Source of the DNA: Dipteronia dyeriana
Lineage: Eukaryota; Streptophyta; Magnoliopsida; Sapindales; Sapindaceae
Length of the DNA stretch: 64,000 nucleotides
Direction of reading: 5' to 3'
Assembly (NCBI GenBank): GCA_032871835.1
Contig: CM065295.1
Span: 66,520,687 to 66,584,686, forward strand
Position 1 is the stretch's first letter. Every line of letters starts with the position of its first letter. Under the pieces are notes generated by a model. It saw only the letters and a program-made list of their open reading frames with translations, did not search any database and had not been told where the DNA came from. Positions 13,459-24,491 of the stretch are shown piece after piece. A program made the translations under genes and the position numbers.

Positions 13459-14142
13459 GATCCAAACAAAGTGAGGTTGTTTTGGAAAAAACGTTCTAGC
13501 TTCCTCTATGTGCGCTGGTGACATGCGCTGGTCGAGTAGCGCACCACCAAAGCACAACCTAATTTGTCAATAGGCACTGGACGAGTGGCGCAGCCCAGTG
13601 GCGTAACACATGCGTCAATCCACTGTAATATTGCGCTGGTAAGGTTGCGCTAGTCGAGTAGTGCACCACCAGCTCATTGCCGACTTTTTCAAATTTGTAC
13701 GGGTGCAATGGCGCAGCTCAGTGGCGCATGACAAGCGGCGTTCCACTGGAATGTTGCGCTGGTGAGGTGTGCTGGTCAAGTAGCGCACAACCTAATTTTC
13801 CAACACTCAAACACATATTTTCAACAAGTCCAAGAGTGATGAAGATGCATCCTATACTAATGCCTAACATGACATGAAACTTTACCTACAATATGCAAAT
13901 ATATCAATTAAAAGTCATTTAAACCAAAATGCACACAAGTATAAATACTCAACATATATGAATAAGAATTAAGCATGAATTTGTGAGTGTGTGCAACTAT
14001 CTCTTCAAAGCAAGTAAGCACAAGAATTTTACCTTTGATTCTTCTCCTCTTGAGGTCTTGAGAGCCTAAGCTACCCTTACATAATATCCCAAAATTGTGA
14101 TTTGTTCACAAAATAAGCCAATCAATAAATGAAGACTTTTCA
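12511..14142 (-). repeat. 5' LTR of copia A
   Basis: Bounded by TGAAAA at 14142 and GTTTCA at 12511 on the minus strand. It contains a TA microsatellite (13404-13456) and a cluster of GCGCTGGT / ACCAGCGC-type inverted motifs (13500-13800). The motif GTGGAAACC..CCAAATGGGAAAAACCAC (12687-12715) is shared with element B's LTR. The right boundary is set where gypsy gag sequence resumes (14143). Confidence 0.75.
13404..13456. repeat. TA microsatellite
   Basis: About 26 uninterrupted AT dinucleotides inside the LTR of copia A. Confidence 0.97.
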
Positions 14143-14446
14143 ATATCATACGCAGCTGATTTTCTGTCACTCTTCTATTTTGAAAAGCTTGAATTGTTGT
14201 ATAGAATTCTTTGAGGAATTTAAGCATATCTTCATTCGGCAGTAAATTATAGTGAAAGCTTTTCAGCTCATAGTTCCTTGCTACTTCATCTAATGCAATG
14301 CACAAATGATGATTATCAACAATAGGCATGTTGCAATCCTTCATGGTTTTGATAGGTACAACTGGTGGATCTGGAACCTGGTGGATGTTGTGATTTCCAT
14401 CGTCTGACATTGCTCTTTGTCCAATATGATCAATGTTGTCATCCAT
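14143..14446 (-). pseudogene. Gypsy gag N-terminal fragment cut by copia A
   Basis: About 100 codons from an ATG at 14446. The segment reading ARNYELKSFHYN and LKEFYTTIQAFQ...TENQLRM resembles the start of the retrotransposon gag core of Athila/Tat-type gypsy elements, with the usual stretch before it shortened. The frame then runs into the LTR of copia A at 14142, which explains the sudden loss of similarity. It lies about 200 bp downstream of the gypsy PBS, the expected place for gag. Confidence 0.65.
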
Positions 14447-14644
14447 TGGTAGTAATTCTCCTTGTAGTGATCTTCGACCTTGTATTTAGCATTGAAACCT
14501 GTAACAAAAGACAGACATAGTACACTACGAAAAGAAAGAAAATAAAAAGAAAATCGACAAATCTAAAAATTAATGACTTGACTACCTAAATAACTAAATC
14601 TATTCGCTAAAAGTTAAACTACAATTAACCAACAAATTCAACTA

Positions 14645-14663
14645 ATCCCCGACAGTGGCGCCA
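14645..14663 (-). other. Primer-binding site of the gypsy element
   Basis: On the minus strand this reads TGGCGCCACTGTCGGGGAT, a few bases after the CA end of the LTR. The TGGCGCC..GTCGGGGA form is the tRNA-Asp-type primer site common in Athila/Tat gypsy elements. Confidence 0.85.
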
Positions 14664-14669
14664 AAAACT

Positions 14670-16003
14670 TGATGGGTGTAAAACCGTAGTTATAAAATAA
14701 TACTCACATGTGCACGAATCGTGAAGATAAGTACAGTAACCAGTAAGGATCGTTCCTATGAGGAAAAGAGATTTATTGATTGAAAACAAATTTTAATTAA
14801 AGCTAAATTAAAGTAATCAGAAATTGATGATGATTGATTTAAACTAAAAAGTAAATTAAATTAAACTAAAGATAGCAATTAAGAAGAATTGGTTGTGATC
14901 AATGGAAAGAAAGCACTAGGTCACCAATGATCCCCAATTATGAACACTCAATGTATGAAATTAATTTGTAAACAAAATTCAATTGACTCAAGGGTTCATT
15001 CTTTATCTTTAATATGACTATTACCGTATGATCGTGGGATGAGTCACGTATTGTCAACCACTTTTCACCCTTGATATATGGTGTGAACAACGATCGAAAA
15101 CCCATTACATGCAAGAAATAAGAACAAAATTCTATACTTTGATTGGCCTATGCTAAAGATAAAATTCATTCATTCAAAAGAGCATTAATCAATGTTAGGT
15201 TTGATATATACTCAAACCTAATTCTTAGATAATCTTAACCCTAAAATCATGCCAATAATCATCCACCATTGGTCTATGGTGTGAATAAATATTAAAACTA
15301 ATGAGGATTAAGCAGTTAAGAACAATGAATAAATCATGATTTAAATTATTGAAATAATATTAATCTAAACAAGAGCATTCACAAAAGGTTCACATTGATT
15401 CCCTAATGATGGAATTAGTTAGATATCATGAAAGTAGAAAGACAAGAGAAAGAAAAGATAAAACACATTGAGGCCTCAAACGGATTCTTCAAATCTTCAA
15501 TGTTGAAATCTTCTTAGTCTTCAAATCTTCGGATGTGCAAGATGGTTGAAAGAATTATGTTATGAAGTGAAAAGGTATGGAGAAGTGGTCTGTAAGTTGT
15601 GAGTATTGTCCGTGTTAAAAACCCTAAGAGCATGATGTATTTATATGGAACACCAATTTGAACAAAATCAGAAATCCTTTTCTCACACGTAATTGCATGA
15701 CTGTTGTGACCACCGCTGTAGGTGGCACAATAGTCTTGACAATGGACGTCCTTTGTTGACAAAAATCTTTGATACCGCTGTGAAGAACACAACGGCTTTG
15801 GAGTGGCCTTACAGCAATCATCGACTATCTTCAAAGCGTTGTCTCATCGTTTTGATAATTCACGGCGATCTTGATAGTGGTCATAGGAAATTACAGATAA
15901 GTTCCTCGAATCTCCAATAATTCCTCTTTTCGACTAGAATTCTCCAAACACCTCACTTAGATCCAACAACCTGAAAATGCTTAAATGCACAAATTAAAAC
16001 CCC
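14670..16003 (-). repeat. 5' LTR of the gypsy element
   Basis: Full-length counterpart of 6338-7671. It abuts the primer-binding site, so it is the 5' LTR on the minus strand. Open frames inside it (15514-15920) are not conserved between the two LTR copies and are taken as chance. Confidence 0.75.
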
Positions 16004-16046
16004 TAAATTACTTGAGAAACAAGCAACTGATTAGAGGAATAGGGAT

Positions 16047-16048
<2 letters not shown>

Positions 16049-16091
<43 letters not shown>

Positions 16092-16113
16092 GTATATATA
16101 TATATATATATAA
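16049..16113. repeat. Compound CA/TA microsatellite
   Basis: A CA run of about 18 units is followed by a TA-rich run. Confidence 0.95.
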
Positions 16114-16339
16114 CATGACCAATCACCACACCATTATTCTAAGTGCAAAAAAAAACAAGAAAAAAAATTGAAGCAAGAAAAAAATGCAATTTAAATAACA
16201 ACTGAATCAACATACTAAAATGAAATTAGAATAACAAAGGTTCAAGTACTATAAAAAATAACACTAAGAGTTCAAAAATCCTCAATGATTATCATACAAA
16301 ATGGAGGTAAATGTGGTTTGTGGTGGTTTAGTGATTACT

Positions 16340-17347
16340 CGGACTCTTCATCCTTATCCTTCTTAAACTCCACAATCTACCCATTTTCTTTCGGTTCCCT
16401 TAGATCTGCCTCTCTATCTGCTGCTTCCTTCAGTGATCGCTTCATGGCAAGCCTCAACTAAGCAGTCTCCTTACTGATAGGTAGACCTCCTATAGGATGA
16501 TGCACTTGAGAAAGGGGATGGATAATCTATCTTCTTGTTCCTACTAGTGTAGGGTGTGAGCTTTAACTCTTTATTGAGATCACTGAAGTTTTTAGCCCAT
16601 TCCTCGACCATCTCCCTCAATAACTTCTCCAGATCCCTCCAACTCTTTAGAATATCCTCATGTTTCTTCTCGATCTTCTCATGCCTCTAATTCACCACTC
16701 TCATATCAATGCTCAACTCCACATACAAACCTGTATTGTCTTCTCTTGATTTCTTCACTACAGCTAAGATTCTGTTGCCTATGGGTAGACTGATGTCATC
16801 CTTCTCAGCTGGGGCATCATCTTCACCACCCAATCCATTTGTAAGATCAGCCTTTGGCTCAATCTTCTTGAACTCTTTGCTAGTACCAACCTCTAATCCA
16901 TTATTTCTCTTTATCTTTTTACTTGGCTCAACGTCCACCTCATCCAGCCTCCTCATGCTTCTACCGGTGAACAACTAACACTAAACCTTCCATCCCAAGT
17001 CTGTGTGTGGGTTCTTCAACTTATCTCCAAACATATCAACACACGCCTCTCTGCATGTCAGAGTGATGAGACGTGCAAATGGAAGCAAATCTGAATTGAA
17101 ATTATTCCAACCAACATTCTTAATTTCCATATTTAATAATGTACCTACACCGATCTCATTGTTGTCCATGATGCAATGAAGAATTATGCCAGCCTCGAAT
17201 GAGACTGTGGTTCTATATGAGTTTGGCCTAAGTGAATAGGTTATGAATATGTGCCAAAAGCCTAACTCCATAACCAAATTGGACTACTTTAATGGGTGTG
17301 CTCTGGCTACCTAAAACTACATTGGTTTAATAACCATAGTGTTGGTA
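16340..17347 (-). pseudogene. Transposase_32-like plant gene, 3' part
   Basis: Minus-strand coding remains. The segment from about 17277 (WHIFITYSLRPNSYRTTVSF, EAGIILHCIMDNNEIGVG, LPFARLITLTCREACV) resembles the 'putative plant transposon protein' domain (Pfam Transposase_32), common near plant retroelements and of unknown biochemical role. It continues in the same frame through two stops near 16978 into a charged tail with a likely coiled coil (about 16540-16690). The missing N-terminal part is at 25917-26371, on the other side of the C solo LTR. Stops near 17290 and 16978 show it is dead. Confidence 0.6.
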
Positions 17348-17827
17348 AAATTTGTTAGGATTATGCTCAATAACAAGAGTGTAATAATGTATTTGAAAAT
17401 CTTTTCATATTAATAAAGCGGTTTCTATTTTAACAAATCGTATAGTATTTATAGTGTAATTATTATAATTGTTAAAAGTAAATAATCATAAGGTCAAAAG
17501 ACTATGAGAAAAGAAGAATTGATCATACATCTTGATATGTATGAGGTAGATACAATTTTTTAGTTAGTCTTGAACAATATTCACAACTTAAGATAAATGT
17601 GGGGCCCATTTACCTTGTTAAATATGTAGATTCCTTTTATCAGAATTTGAGTGGGATCAAATGTGTTATGATGAGTCTATAAATATCAAAGTGTGGTGTC
17701 TTTGGGTAAAAGAATCTAGTGCACTAGGGGCATTGAATAGAATCATGGTGAAATACTTTATCCAGAACCATCAATGGATAAAAGTTTTCGCTTAAGGACA
17801 ATCAGAGAGTCTATCCCAGCGGACCTT

Positions 17828-19044
17828 AATAGTGATTTTGGATCACCAACCTTGTGCACTAATCACATAGCCACAAGCTTAATCAACAATGAAGAGACAA
17901 TGGCAACCTATATGAATATGCAAGAATATTCAATATCAAAAATGCTAGGTCAAGACATTCATGCTTATCTAGGATTAATAATGACAATTAAAGCAAATCC
18001 TAGATATCAATGTTCCAAATGCAAAGGCAAGAAGAATTAGCTAGAAGGGTAAAATCATCCTAAATGCTAGCTATCATGAAAGCATACATCTCAACTAACA
18101 AACAACTACTCAAGCATGTTATAAATGCAATAAAACTTAAAAGCATACAATCAATGAGTAATTAATGTTATTTCTAGGTAAACATAGCCTAGTAATGAAA
18201 CAATTAATTCTAGGTCATGTAGAGATTACCTAGTCAATGAAAACAAGAAAATCCATGCTTGGAAGATGCAAGAAGATGTTATATGCTCATGGATTGATGG
18301 TTAGATGAGTCAATATGAGTTCTTGGAAGCTCTCCCTCTCTCTCTAGGAGTTACTTTTCCTCTCAAAGATGTGATTTTTGGCTCATGAGCTCGAATGAAG
18401 GAGAAGATGATACATAAATATGAGCCCTAAATGAAACTACGTCGTGTTGACAAAACTGCCTAAAAAGTTACATTGTGCGCTAGTGATGGCACTGGTCGAG
18501 TAGCGCACAACCTAATTTTTTTGTTGGGCGCCAGTGGAGTAGCACAGGGCAGTGGCGCACGACCAGTGACAACCATTGGACGAGTAGCGTTGGTGTGGTG
18601 CGCATGACGACCAGCGCACCATCAACGACAGACCACTGGAAAGCTGCGCTGGTGTTGGCGCTGGTGAAGGCGCTACTCAAGTGGCACACTGCTCACTTTC
18701 TTCACACTCATACACAAATTATGCAAGAGAAAAGAGGTGAAGGGAATGCATCCTAATGCCTAACATGACATGGCATTTTAATCACAAGATGCAATCAATT
18801 TAATCAAGCAAAAGAGAACAAAATTAGGCACACGGCAAGATTATTAAGCACAAATGCAAAGTGATCAAAACATGCATGAGAGTGAGTGTGTGCACTAAAT
18901 CTCTTCAATGAGGTTAAGCAAACGATATATCTTTGAAGCTTGAACTTGATCGTGAGTAAGGATGGCCTAAACTACCCTTACATGATTATCCACAAATGTG
19001 GTTTGTCAAACGAAAGGAGCCAATCAAAAACCGAGGAGCTTACA
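17828..19044 (-). repeat. 3' LTR of element B, end missing
   Basis: Matches 23269-24491 with few differences. The sequence equivalent to 22531-23268 is absent: at 17828 it changes abruptly to family C LTR. The inner boundary (TGTAAGCTCC on the minus strand) follows a polypurine tract. Confidence 0.85.
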
Positions 19045-19056
19045 ATCTCCCCATTT
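19045..19056 (-). other. Polypurine tract of element B
   Basis: On the minus strand AAATGGGGAGAT lies directly before the TGTAAGCTCC start of the 3' LTR. Confidence 0.8.
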
Positions 19057-20345
19057 GGCTATTTCGTGACAAAACCACCGCTCACAATTCATCCTCACCA
19101 TAAAACAAAACAAAGGACAATGGGGGTCAACATAAAGTTTTCTACATTACAAAGAGATGCCTAAACACTAGGTCTTCAAGTCATCCATCTCTTGTAGAAT
19201 CAACATCCCTACAAAACAATATAACTATACTTTCCAATACAAGTGTATGTGAGGTGATCAAGAAAAACAAATAACAAGAGCAATTTGCGAACAACAATAA
19301 CGAGCATCATGCAATAATAATGCAAATGCAAATGCTCCCCTAAATAGGTTAACTCCCCCTCAACTAGTCAAACTTCTCTCATATGCAACTCTCAACTCCC
19401 ACTTGAACCACACCACTCCCCCTTTTTGTCATGAGATAGACAAATGAGTATCCCCTTAGGAAGCATTAACAAGGAGAGCTTATGGCAAAGACATATGCAT
19501 AATCATATAAGCAAATTTTATGCAACTCAATTAAGAAGAGAGAATCAAGGAGTTTTACAAAAAAAATGTGTAAACTAATGCTTTGCATACAAGACAAGTT
19601 GTATTCAAGATCAAAGGCATGGTATTTGGTAAAGCAAAATAACAAGGGTTTCTAAGAGAATTCAAACCAATTTCACCCTTTGTCATGGAAAAAAGCAAGA
19701 TATAGATTGTAAACAAAAATTCATTTTAAGAACAACTATATCAAACTTTACAAGCAAAACAAGACATGAGCGACTATTGCACCCTTTTTGATTTTTTCTG
19801 GTGGAATGCCCGTATGATATTAGCCTTGTTCAACAAGTAAAGAGAGAGAGACTTTTGGATTGTAAAATCCTTGAAATGGATACAAGATCCTTATTGATTG
19901 AAGTCTCATAATTGCTTTCACACACATTTTTGCATTCATTTTAGAGCATTCAACAATTTCATCATGCATATTACTTTAAAGATGTCATATAAAGAATCAA
20001 CATGTCATGGAGATCAATTCTAGGTCATTCAAAATGTACTTCCCAATCAATTCTCCTATTCAAAAAATACATGTTTGGTCATAAATAAGACATGTATTGC
20101 ATGTAAAGCAAAGTTGCACACTTATAAAAAAAATATGTACAACCAATCATCTCAAGCAATTAATAAAGAAGCATAAATATTATCAATAAGCACAATACAT
20201 TTTCAATTTGCTCTCTTTGCTTGAGCTCCCCATATCGGGTCAATCAAAACAAGTCAAGAGGGGATATGAGTCCATATAAACTTACCAAGTCCATTGGACC
20301 TAGTTGAGCCTATGGTGAAACCTTAGCACAATGGCATATGGGTTC
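19057..20345. other. Non-coding interior of element B
   Basis: About 1.3 kb between gag and the 3' LTR where an autonomous copia would carry pol. No conserved protease, integrase, RT or RNase H motif is seen in any frame. AT-rich with short direct repeats. Confidence 0.7.
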
Positions 20346-20357
20346 ATCTTTTCTAAT

Positions 20358-22393
20358 CTACTTAAGTGACACATTGTCATTCCTAGTGGTAAAGATCATC
20401 ATATTACTCCTAGGATCATCAACACTAGCTTTCCTAGGCACATGCACATAGGCTCTAGCCCTTTTTCTTTCAATCATGCTCTTAGTTCTACACATGTTAA
20501 TGTACTTAAAGCAATCTGGTCTAATATGACCATCAACACCACAAAAATGACATGAAGGAATAAAATGAGGGGTCATACCTTTCCTTTGTGAGAACAAAGA
20601 TGCTTTCCCATGTTTTTGAGCTTTCATTTGGTGTGGTACTGATTCTTTTCTCCCTTGTTGTTGAGTTGGAGAAGATTGCTTCCTTTGTTGAGCATGCAGG
20701 AAATGCTTCTTGGCTTGATGGCTTTTAGGTTGAGGGATAGTTGCTTTAAGTACTCTCATTGGTGGAGCTTGAGCTTGACTTCTTGGTGCCATCTTGACTT
20801 GGACATTTCTAGAACACTCTCCTAGTTCAATTTTCTTCTTATGATGAAGTGGAGAAAGAGGTTCTTTGAAGTCCATGCTCTTGACAAATACTGTCTTGCT
20901 AGGAGTTGAGGTCTCCTTATCATCTTCAAACCCTAGACCTCTCTTGTCACTTGGCTTCTTGCCAACTACCAACATATGGTCAAGCTTCTCCGTACTCGAA
21001 GTCATCTTCATAATCAACTCTCTAGCTTCTCTAAGCTCCTCATTCAAGCTTTCTTCCACCTTTTTTTCATTCTTCACTTTCTCACTTAAGTGAGTCACTT
21101 CGGTTGATAATTTGAGGTTCTCTTCCTTTAACTTTCGAACCTCTTTCTTCATATTCAACCTTAAGCTTTGAAAATGCTCAATGAACCGTTCAAGGTTTAT
21201 ACTCTCTACATTTCCATTTGTAGAGTGAGATGAGGAACTTTTATCACTAGTGTCACTTGTTGCCATGATGGAATCATCAACATAAGTAGCTTCACTTATC
21301 ACTCTCTTATCTACTTTTTCATCTACTCATTTTCAATGTCACTACTTACGGCTTTGTTGCCTTTTTCTACATTTTCCTCAAATGAGGCTCCAAAAGCCGT
21401 GTAGTTAAGAATAACCTCTTCATCACTTGAGGAATCTTCTTCACTTCCACTCTCACTTGATGAGGCAGCCACCATTTTTCCTTTCTTCTTCTTCTTCAAA
21501 TTAGTACACTCGGTGGCTATATGACCGAACCCACTACACTCATAGCATTGAATGCCTTTTCTTGTAGGCTTCACTTGCCTTGGTTCAATCTTCTTCTTTG
21601 AGTCATTCTTGTGAAGTTTCATAAACTTCTTGAATCTCTTCACCATAAGAGCCATATCCTTATCCAAGTCATCCTCCTCCATCTCTACTTTGGATGTCTT
21701 CAAGGCTATGTTCTTTTGCTTCTTAGGAGATGTAGGTGTAGAAGCCCACCTAGACTCATAGGCTAGAAACCTTCCAATCACTTCACTCGGCTTCATAGTC
21801 TTGTAGTTGCTATTTTCTTCCAGTGTCGTCACCTTAGACTCAAATCTCTTTGGGAGTGACCTTATGATCTTTTGCTTGATTCTTCTATCCGAATATGGGT
21901 CACCTAGTTGATGGCTTTGATTTACGATGTCCATCAACTTCACTTGGAAGTCATTAAAGCATTCTTCCTCCTCTATCATAATCATCTCAAATTGTGTTTG
22001 GAGGATTTGAAGTTCGGAGTCCTTAACCACTTCGGTTTCTTCATGATCCGTTTGAAGAATCTCCCAAGCCTCCTTTGCATTCCTAGTGTTTTGAACCAAC
22101 TTGTATTGATTGCCGTCCATGGCATATAAGATAGCATGCATTGCCTTGTTGTTCCACTTGGAAGCTTCAAATTCTTGTGTGCTCCATTGAGACTTAGGCT
22201 TTGGAACTTTATCTCCTTCTTCTATGGTCATTGTTGGAGGGGTGTAGCCATCTTCAATTGCCATCCATGCACGGTCATCTATTTGGCAAATATAGGCCTC
22301 AATCTTGCCTTTCCATGAGGCATAATTATCACCCTTAAGCAAAGGTGGTCTTAAGCTTGAAGCTCCCTCTTTACTCATCTCAGGCTCATTCAT
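20358..22393 (-). pseudogene. Sirevirus-like gag of element B, one frameshift
   Basis: Capsid protein gene. I place the start at the ATG at 22393 (MNEPEMSKEG), 118 bp from the PBS, rather than the upstream in-frame ATG at 22489. Domains in order: gag core with YASWKGKIEAYI and AWMAIEDGYTPP, a UBN2-type helical region, knuckle CYECSGFGHIATEC (near residue 290), an acidic serine-rich stretch, a long Lys/Glu-rich coiled coil, KLDHMLVVGKKPSDKRGLGF, and second knuckle CHFCGVDGHIRPDC. A single-base loss at about 21323 shifts the frame between the two halves; otherwise the gene is open for about 680 codons. The protease that follows in A is absent. Confidence 0.85.
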
Positions 22394-22510
22394 AGTGTTT
22401 GGGTTATAAATGAGATGCAAAAGAAATGCAAAAACAACCAAGCAAAAACGAACAATCAAAATGCACAAAGCAAGACACATACAGAGCACGGATCACCTAA
22501 GTATATCTAG

Positions 22511-22530
22511 GCACCTGCTCTGATACCAAT
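22511..22530 (-). other. Primer-binding site of element B
   Basis: Minus strand ATTGGTATCAGAGCAGG directly after the LTR end (..TTTTCA): an initiator Met-tRNA-type site with an exact TGGTATCAGAGC core. Confidence 0.9.
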
Positions 22531-24491
22531 TGAAAATTCCTTTTAGAAAGTGTGTCTATAACCTAGAGGGGGGTGAATAGGTTTTAATTGAATCAATCAC
22601 CGATTTTTCGATTAATCAATATTAACACAAATTACCCCAAATAAACAAGCATTCAATAAAACCAATTATACTTAAAATAATAACAACACACAATATTTAC
22701 GTGGAAACCATCCAAATGGGAAAAACCACTGGCTGTTCAGTGCGCCACACTCGATCCTCAAAATTCACTATTGAGAGAAAGTTTACAACCTAGGTTGACC
22801 TCCCGTCTAACCCTCCAGTTACTAACCCTTTCACTCTACCCAGACTGTCCTGATCAATTCTTCTCTTAACACGTGTCTTCTACCTCTTCATTTCTCGATA
22901 CCATTTATGAGAAACGACTTACGCATCTACTAGTGCGCCGCCTACATCATCAAATCTTTTTTGATTTTTCTCGTTTCTTGAGACCCTAGGGTTTCGTGTT
23001 ATTGTCCCTTTAAATGCTCCCTTGAACAGGGTTGCTCTGGTTTATTCTCACAAATTCAAACCAGAAATTTCCAACCCAAATTTCTTTGTGCAAAAATCCT
23101 TTAGTCTCCGCTGAAGTTTCTACAAAAGGTTTCTTCACTCAAAAGGTTAGTTTTAATGGATCCATCTTCCCGTCGTCGTCTTTTTACTATAGCTCTCGAA
23201 GCGCTTGACCGTGGATATTTTCAACTGGTTTCTTGCGCTCGTAGATTATTGGGGGAAATCCCTCCTGTAATAGTGATTTTGGATCACCAACCTTGTGCAC
23301 TAATCACATAGACACAAACTTCATCAACAATGAAGAGATAATGGCAACCTAAGTGAATATGCAAGAATATTCAATATGCAAAAATGCTAGGTCAAGATAT
23401 TCATGCTTATCTAGGATTAATAATGACAATTAAAGCAAATCCTAGATATCAATGTTCTAAATGCAAAGGCAAAAAGAATTAGCTAGAAGAGTAAAATCGT
23501 CTTAAATGCTAGCTATCATGAAAGCATACATCTTAACCAACAAACAACTACTCAAGCTTGTTATAAATGCAATAAAACTTAAAAGCATACAATCAATGAG
23601 TAATTAATGTTATTTCTAGGTAAACATAGCCTAGTAATGAAACAATTAATTCTAGGTCATGTAGAGATTACCTAGTCAATGAAAACAAGAAAATCCATGC
23701 TTGGAAGATGCAAAAAGATGTTAGATGCTCATGGATTGATGGTTGGATGAGTCAAGATGAGTTCTTGGAAGCTCTCTCTCTAGGAGTTACTTTCCCTCTC
23801 AAAGATGTGATTTTTGGCTCATGAGCTTAGATGAAGGAGAAGATGATACATAAATATGAGCCCTAAATGAAACTACATCGTTTTGACAAAACTGCCTAAA
23901 AAGTTACATTGTGCGCTAGTGGTGGCGCTGGTCGAGTAGCGAACCACCAGCGCACAGCCTAATTTTTATGCTGGGTGCCAGTGGAGTAGCACAGGGTAGT
24001 GGCGCACAACCAGCGAAAACCACTGGACTAGTAGCGCTGGTGTGGTACCCATGACGACCAGCGCACCACCAGCGACAGACCACTGGAAAGCTGCGCTGGT
24101 GTTGGCTCTGGTGAAGGTGCTACTAGAGTGGCGCACTGCTCACTTTCTTCACACTCATACATAAATTATGCAAGAGAAAAGAGGTGAAAGGAATGCATCA
24201 TAATGCCTAACATGACATGACATTTTAATCACAAGATGCAATCAATTTAATCAAGCAAAAGAGAACAAAATTAGGCACACGAAAAGACAATTAAGCACAA
24301 ATGCAAAGTGATCAAAACATGCATGAGAGTGAGTGTGTGCACTAAATCTCTTCAATGAGGTTAAACAAATGATATACCTTTAAAGCTTGAACTTGATCGT
24401 GAGCAAGGCCAGCCTAAACTACCATTACATGATTATCCACAAATGTGGTTTGTCAAACGAAATGAGCCAATCAAAAACCGAGGAACTTACA
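22531..24491 (-). repeat. 5' LTR of element B with extra 450-bp insert
   Basis: Starts TGTAAGTTCC at 24491 and ends TTTTCA at 22531 on the minus strand. Shares GTGGAAACC..GGGAAAAACCAC and GTGCGCCACACT with the LTR of A, but about 22815-23268 has no counterpart in A. Holds GCGCTGGT/ACCAGCGC-type inverted motifs at about 23910-24150. Confidence 0.85.
23156..23311 (+). other. Coding-like 51-codon frame inside LTR of B
   Basis: An ATG in purine-rich context opens a frame beginning MDPSSRRRLFTIALEALDRG and continuing through YFQLVSCARRLLGEIPPV before running into shared LTR sequence and a TAG. Composition (Arg/Leu-rich, amphipathic, balanced codons) looks like a real first exon, and the preceding ~200 bp is pyrimidine-rich like a 5' UTR. 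I do not recognise the family. It may be a captured piece of a host or transposon gene; chance cannot be excluded. Confidence 0.35.

Larger units (their letters stand above)
9235..14142 (-). mobile_element. Copia element A (Sirevirus-like), truncated
   Basis: Minus-strand copia element inserted in the gypsy gag. It keeps a 5' LTR (12511-14142), an initiator-Met-type PBS (12491-12510) and gag-protease-integrase (9235-12387). RT, RNase H and the 3' LTR are missing; the integrase runs into a T-rich stretch at about 9228-9238. Two gag knuckles of the type CYECGGIGH...EC and CHF.GIDGHIRP.C, with an acidic/coiled region between, match the Sirevirus (Maximus) lineage. LTR and gag are related to element B at 17828-24491. 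Confidence 0.85.
6338..16003 (-). mobile_element. Athila/Tat-like gypsy element, pol lost, holding copia A
   Basis: Two matching ~1.33-kb LTRs (6338-7671 and 14670-16003, both in the same orientation) bound this element. A primer-binding site at 14645-14663 and a gag fragment next to it show that it reads on the minus strand. The interior left of copia A (7672-9234) is non-coding, and no gypsy protease, RT or integrase is seen. It is therefore either a large deletion derivative or a non-autonomous (LARD-like) member. The LTR pair differs at many scattered bases and small gaps, so the insertion is not recent. Confidence 0.7.
17828..24491 (-). mobile_element. Copia element B (Sirevirus-like), gag only
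   Basis: Minus-strand element with 5' LTR 22531-24491, PBS 22511-22530, gag 20358-22393, polypurine tract 19045-19056 and truncated 3' LTR 17828-19044. No protease, integrase, RT or RNase H is visible between gag and the polypurine tract. This matches a non-autonomous, gag-carrying LTR element (TR-GAG type) that would depend on a relative such as A for its enzymes. The LTR arms are close in sequence over the shared ~1.2 kb. Confidence 0.8.

Noticed and set aside
15514..15920. Overlapping open frames on both strands in the right gypsy LTR
   Set aside because: The matching part of the left LTR (about 7200-7560) does not keep these frames; they are chance frames in non-coding repeat.
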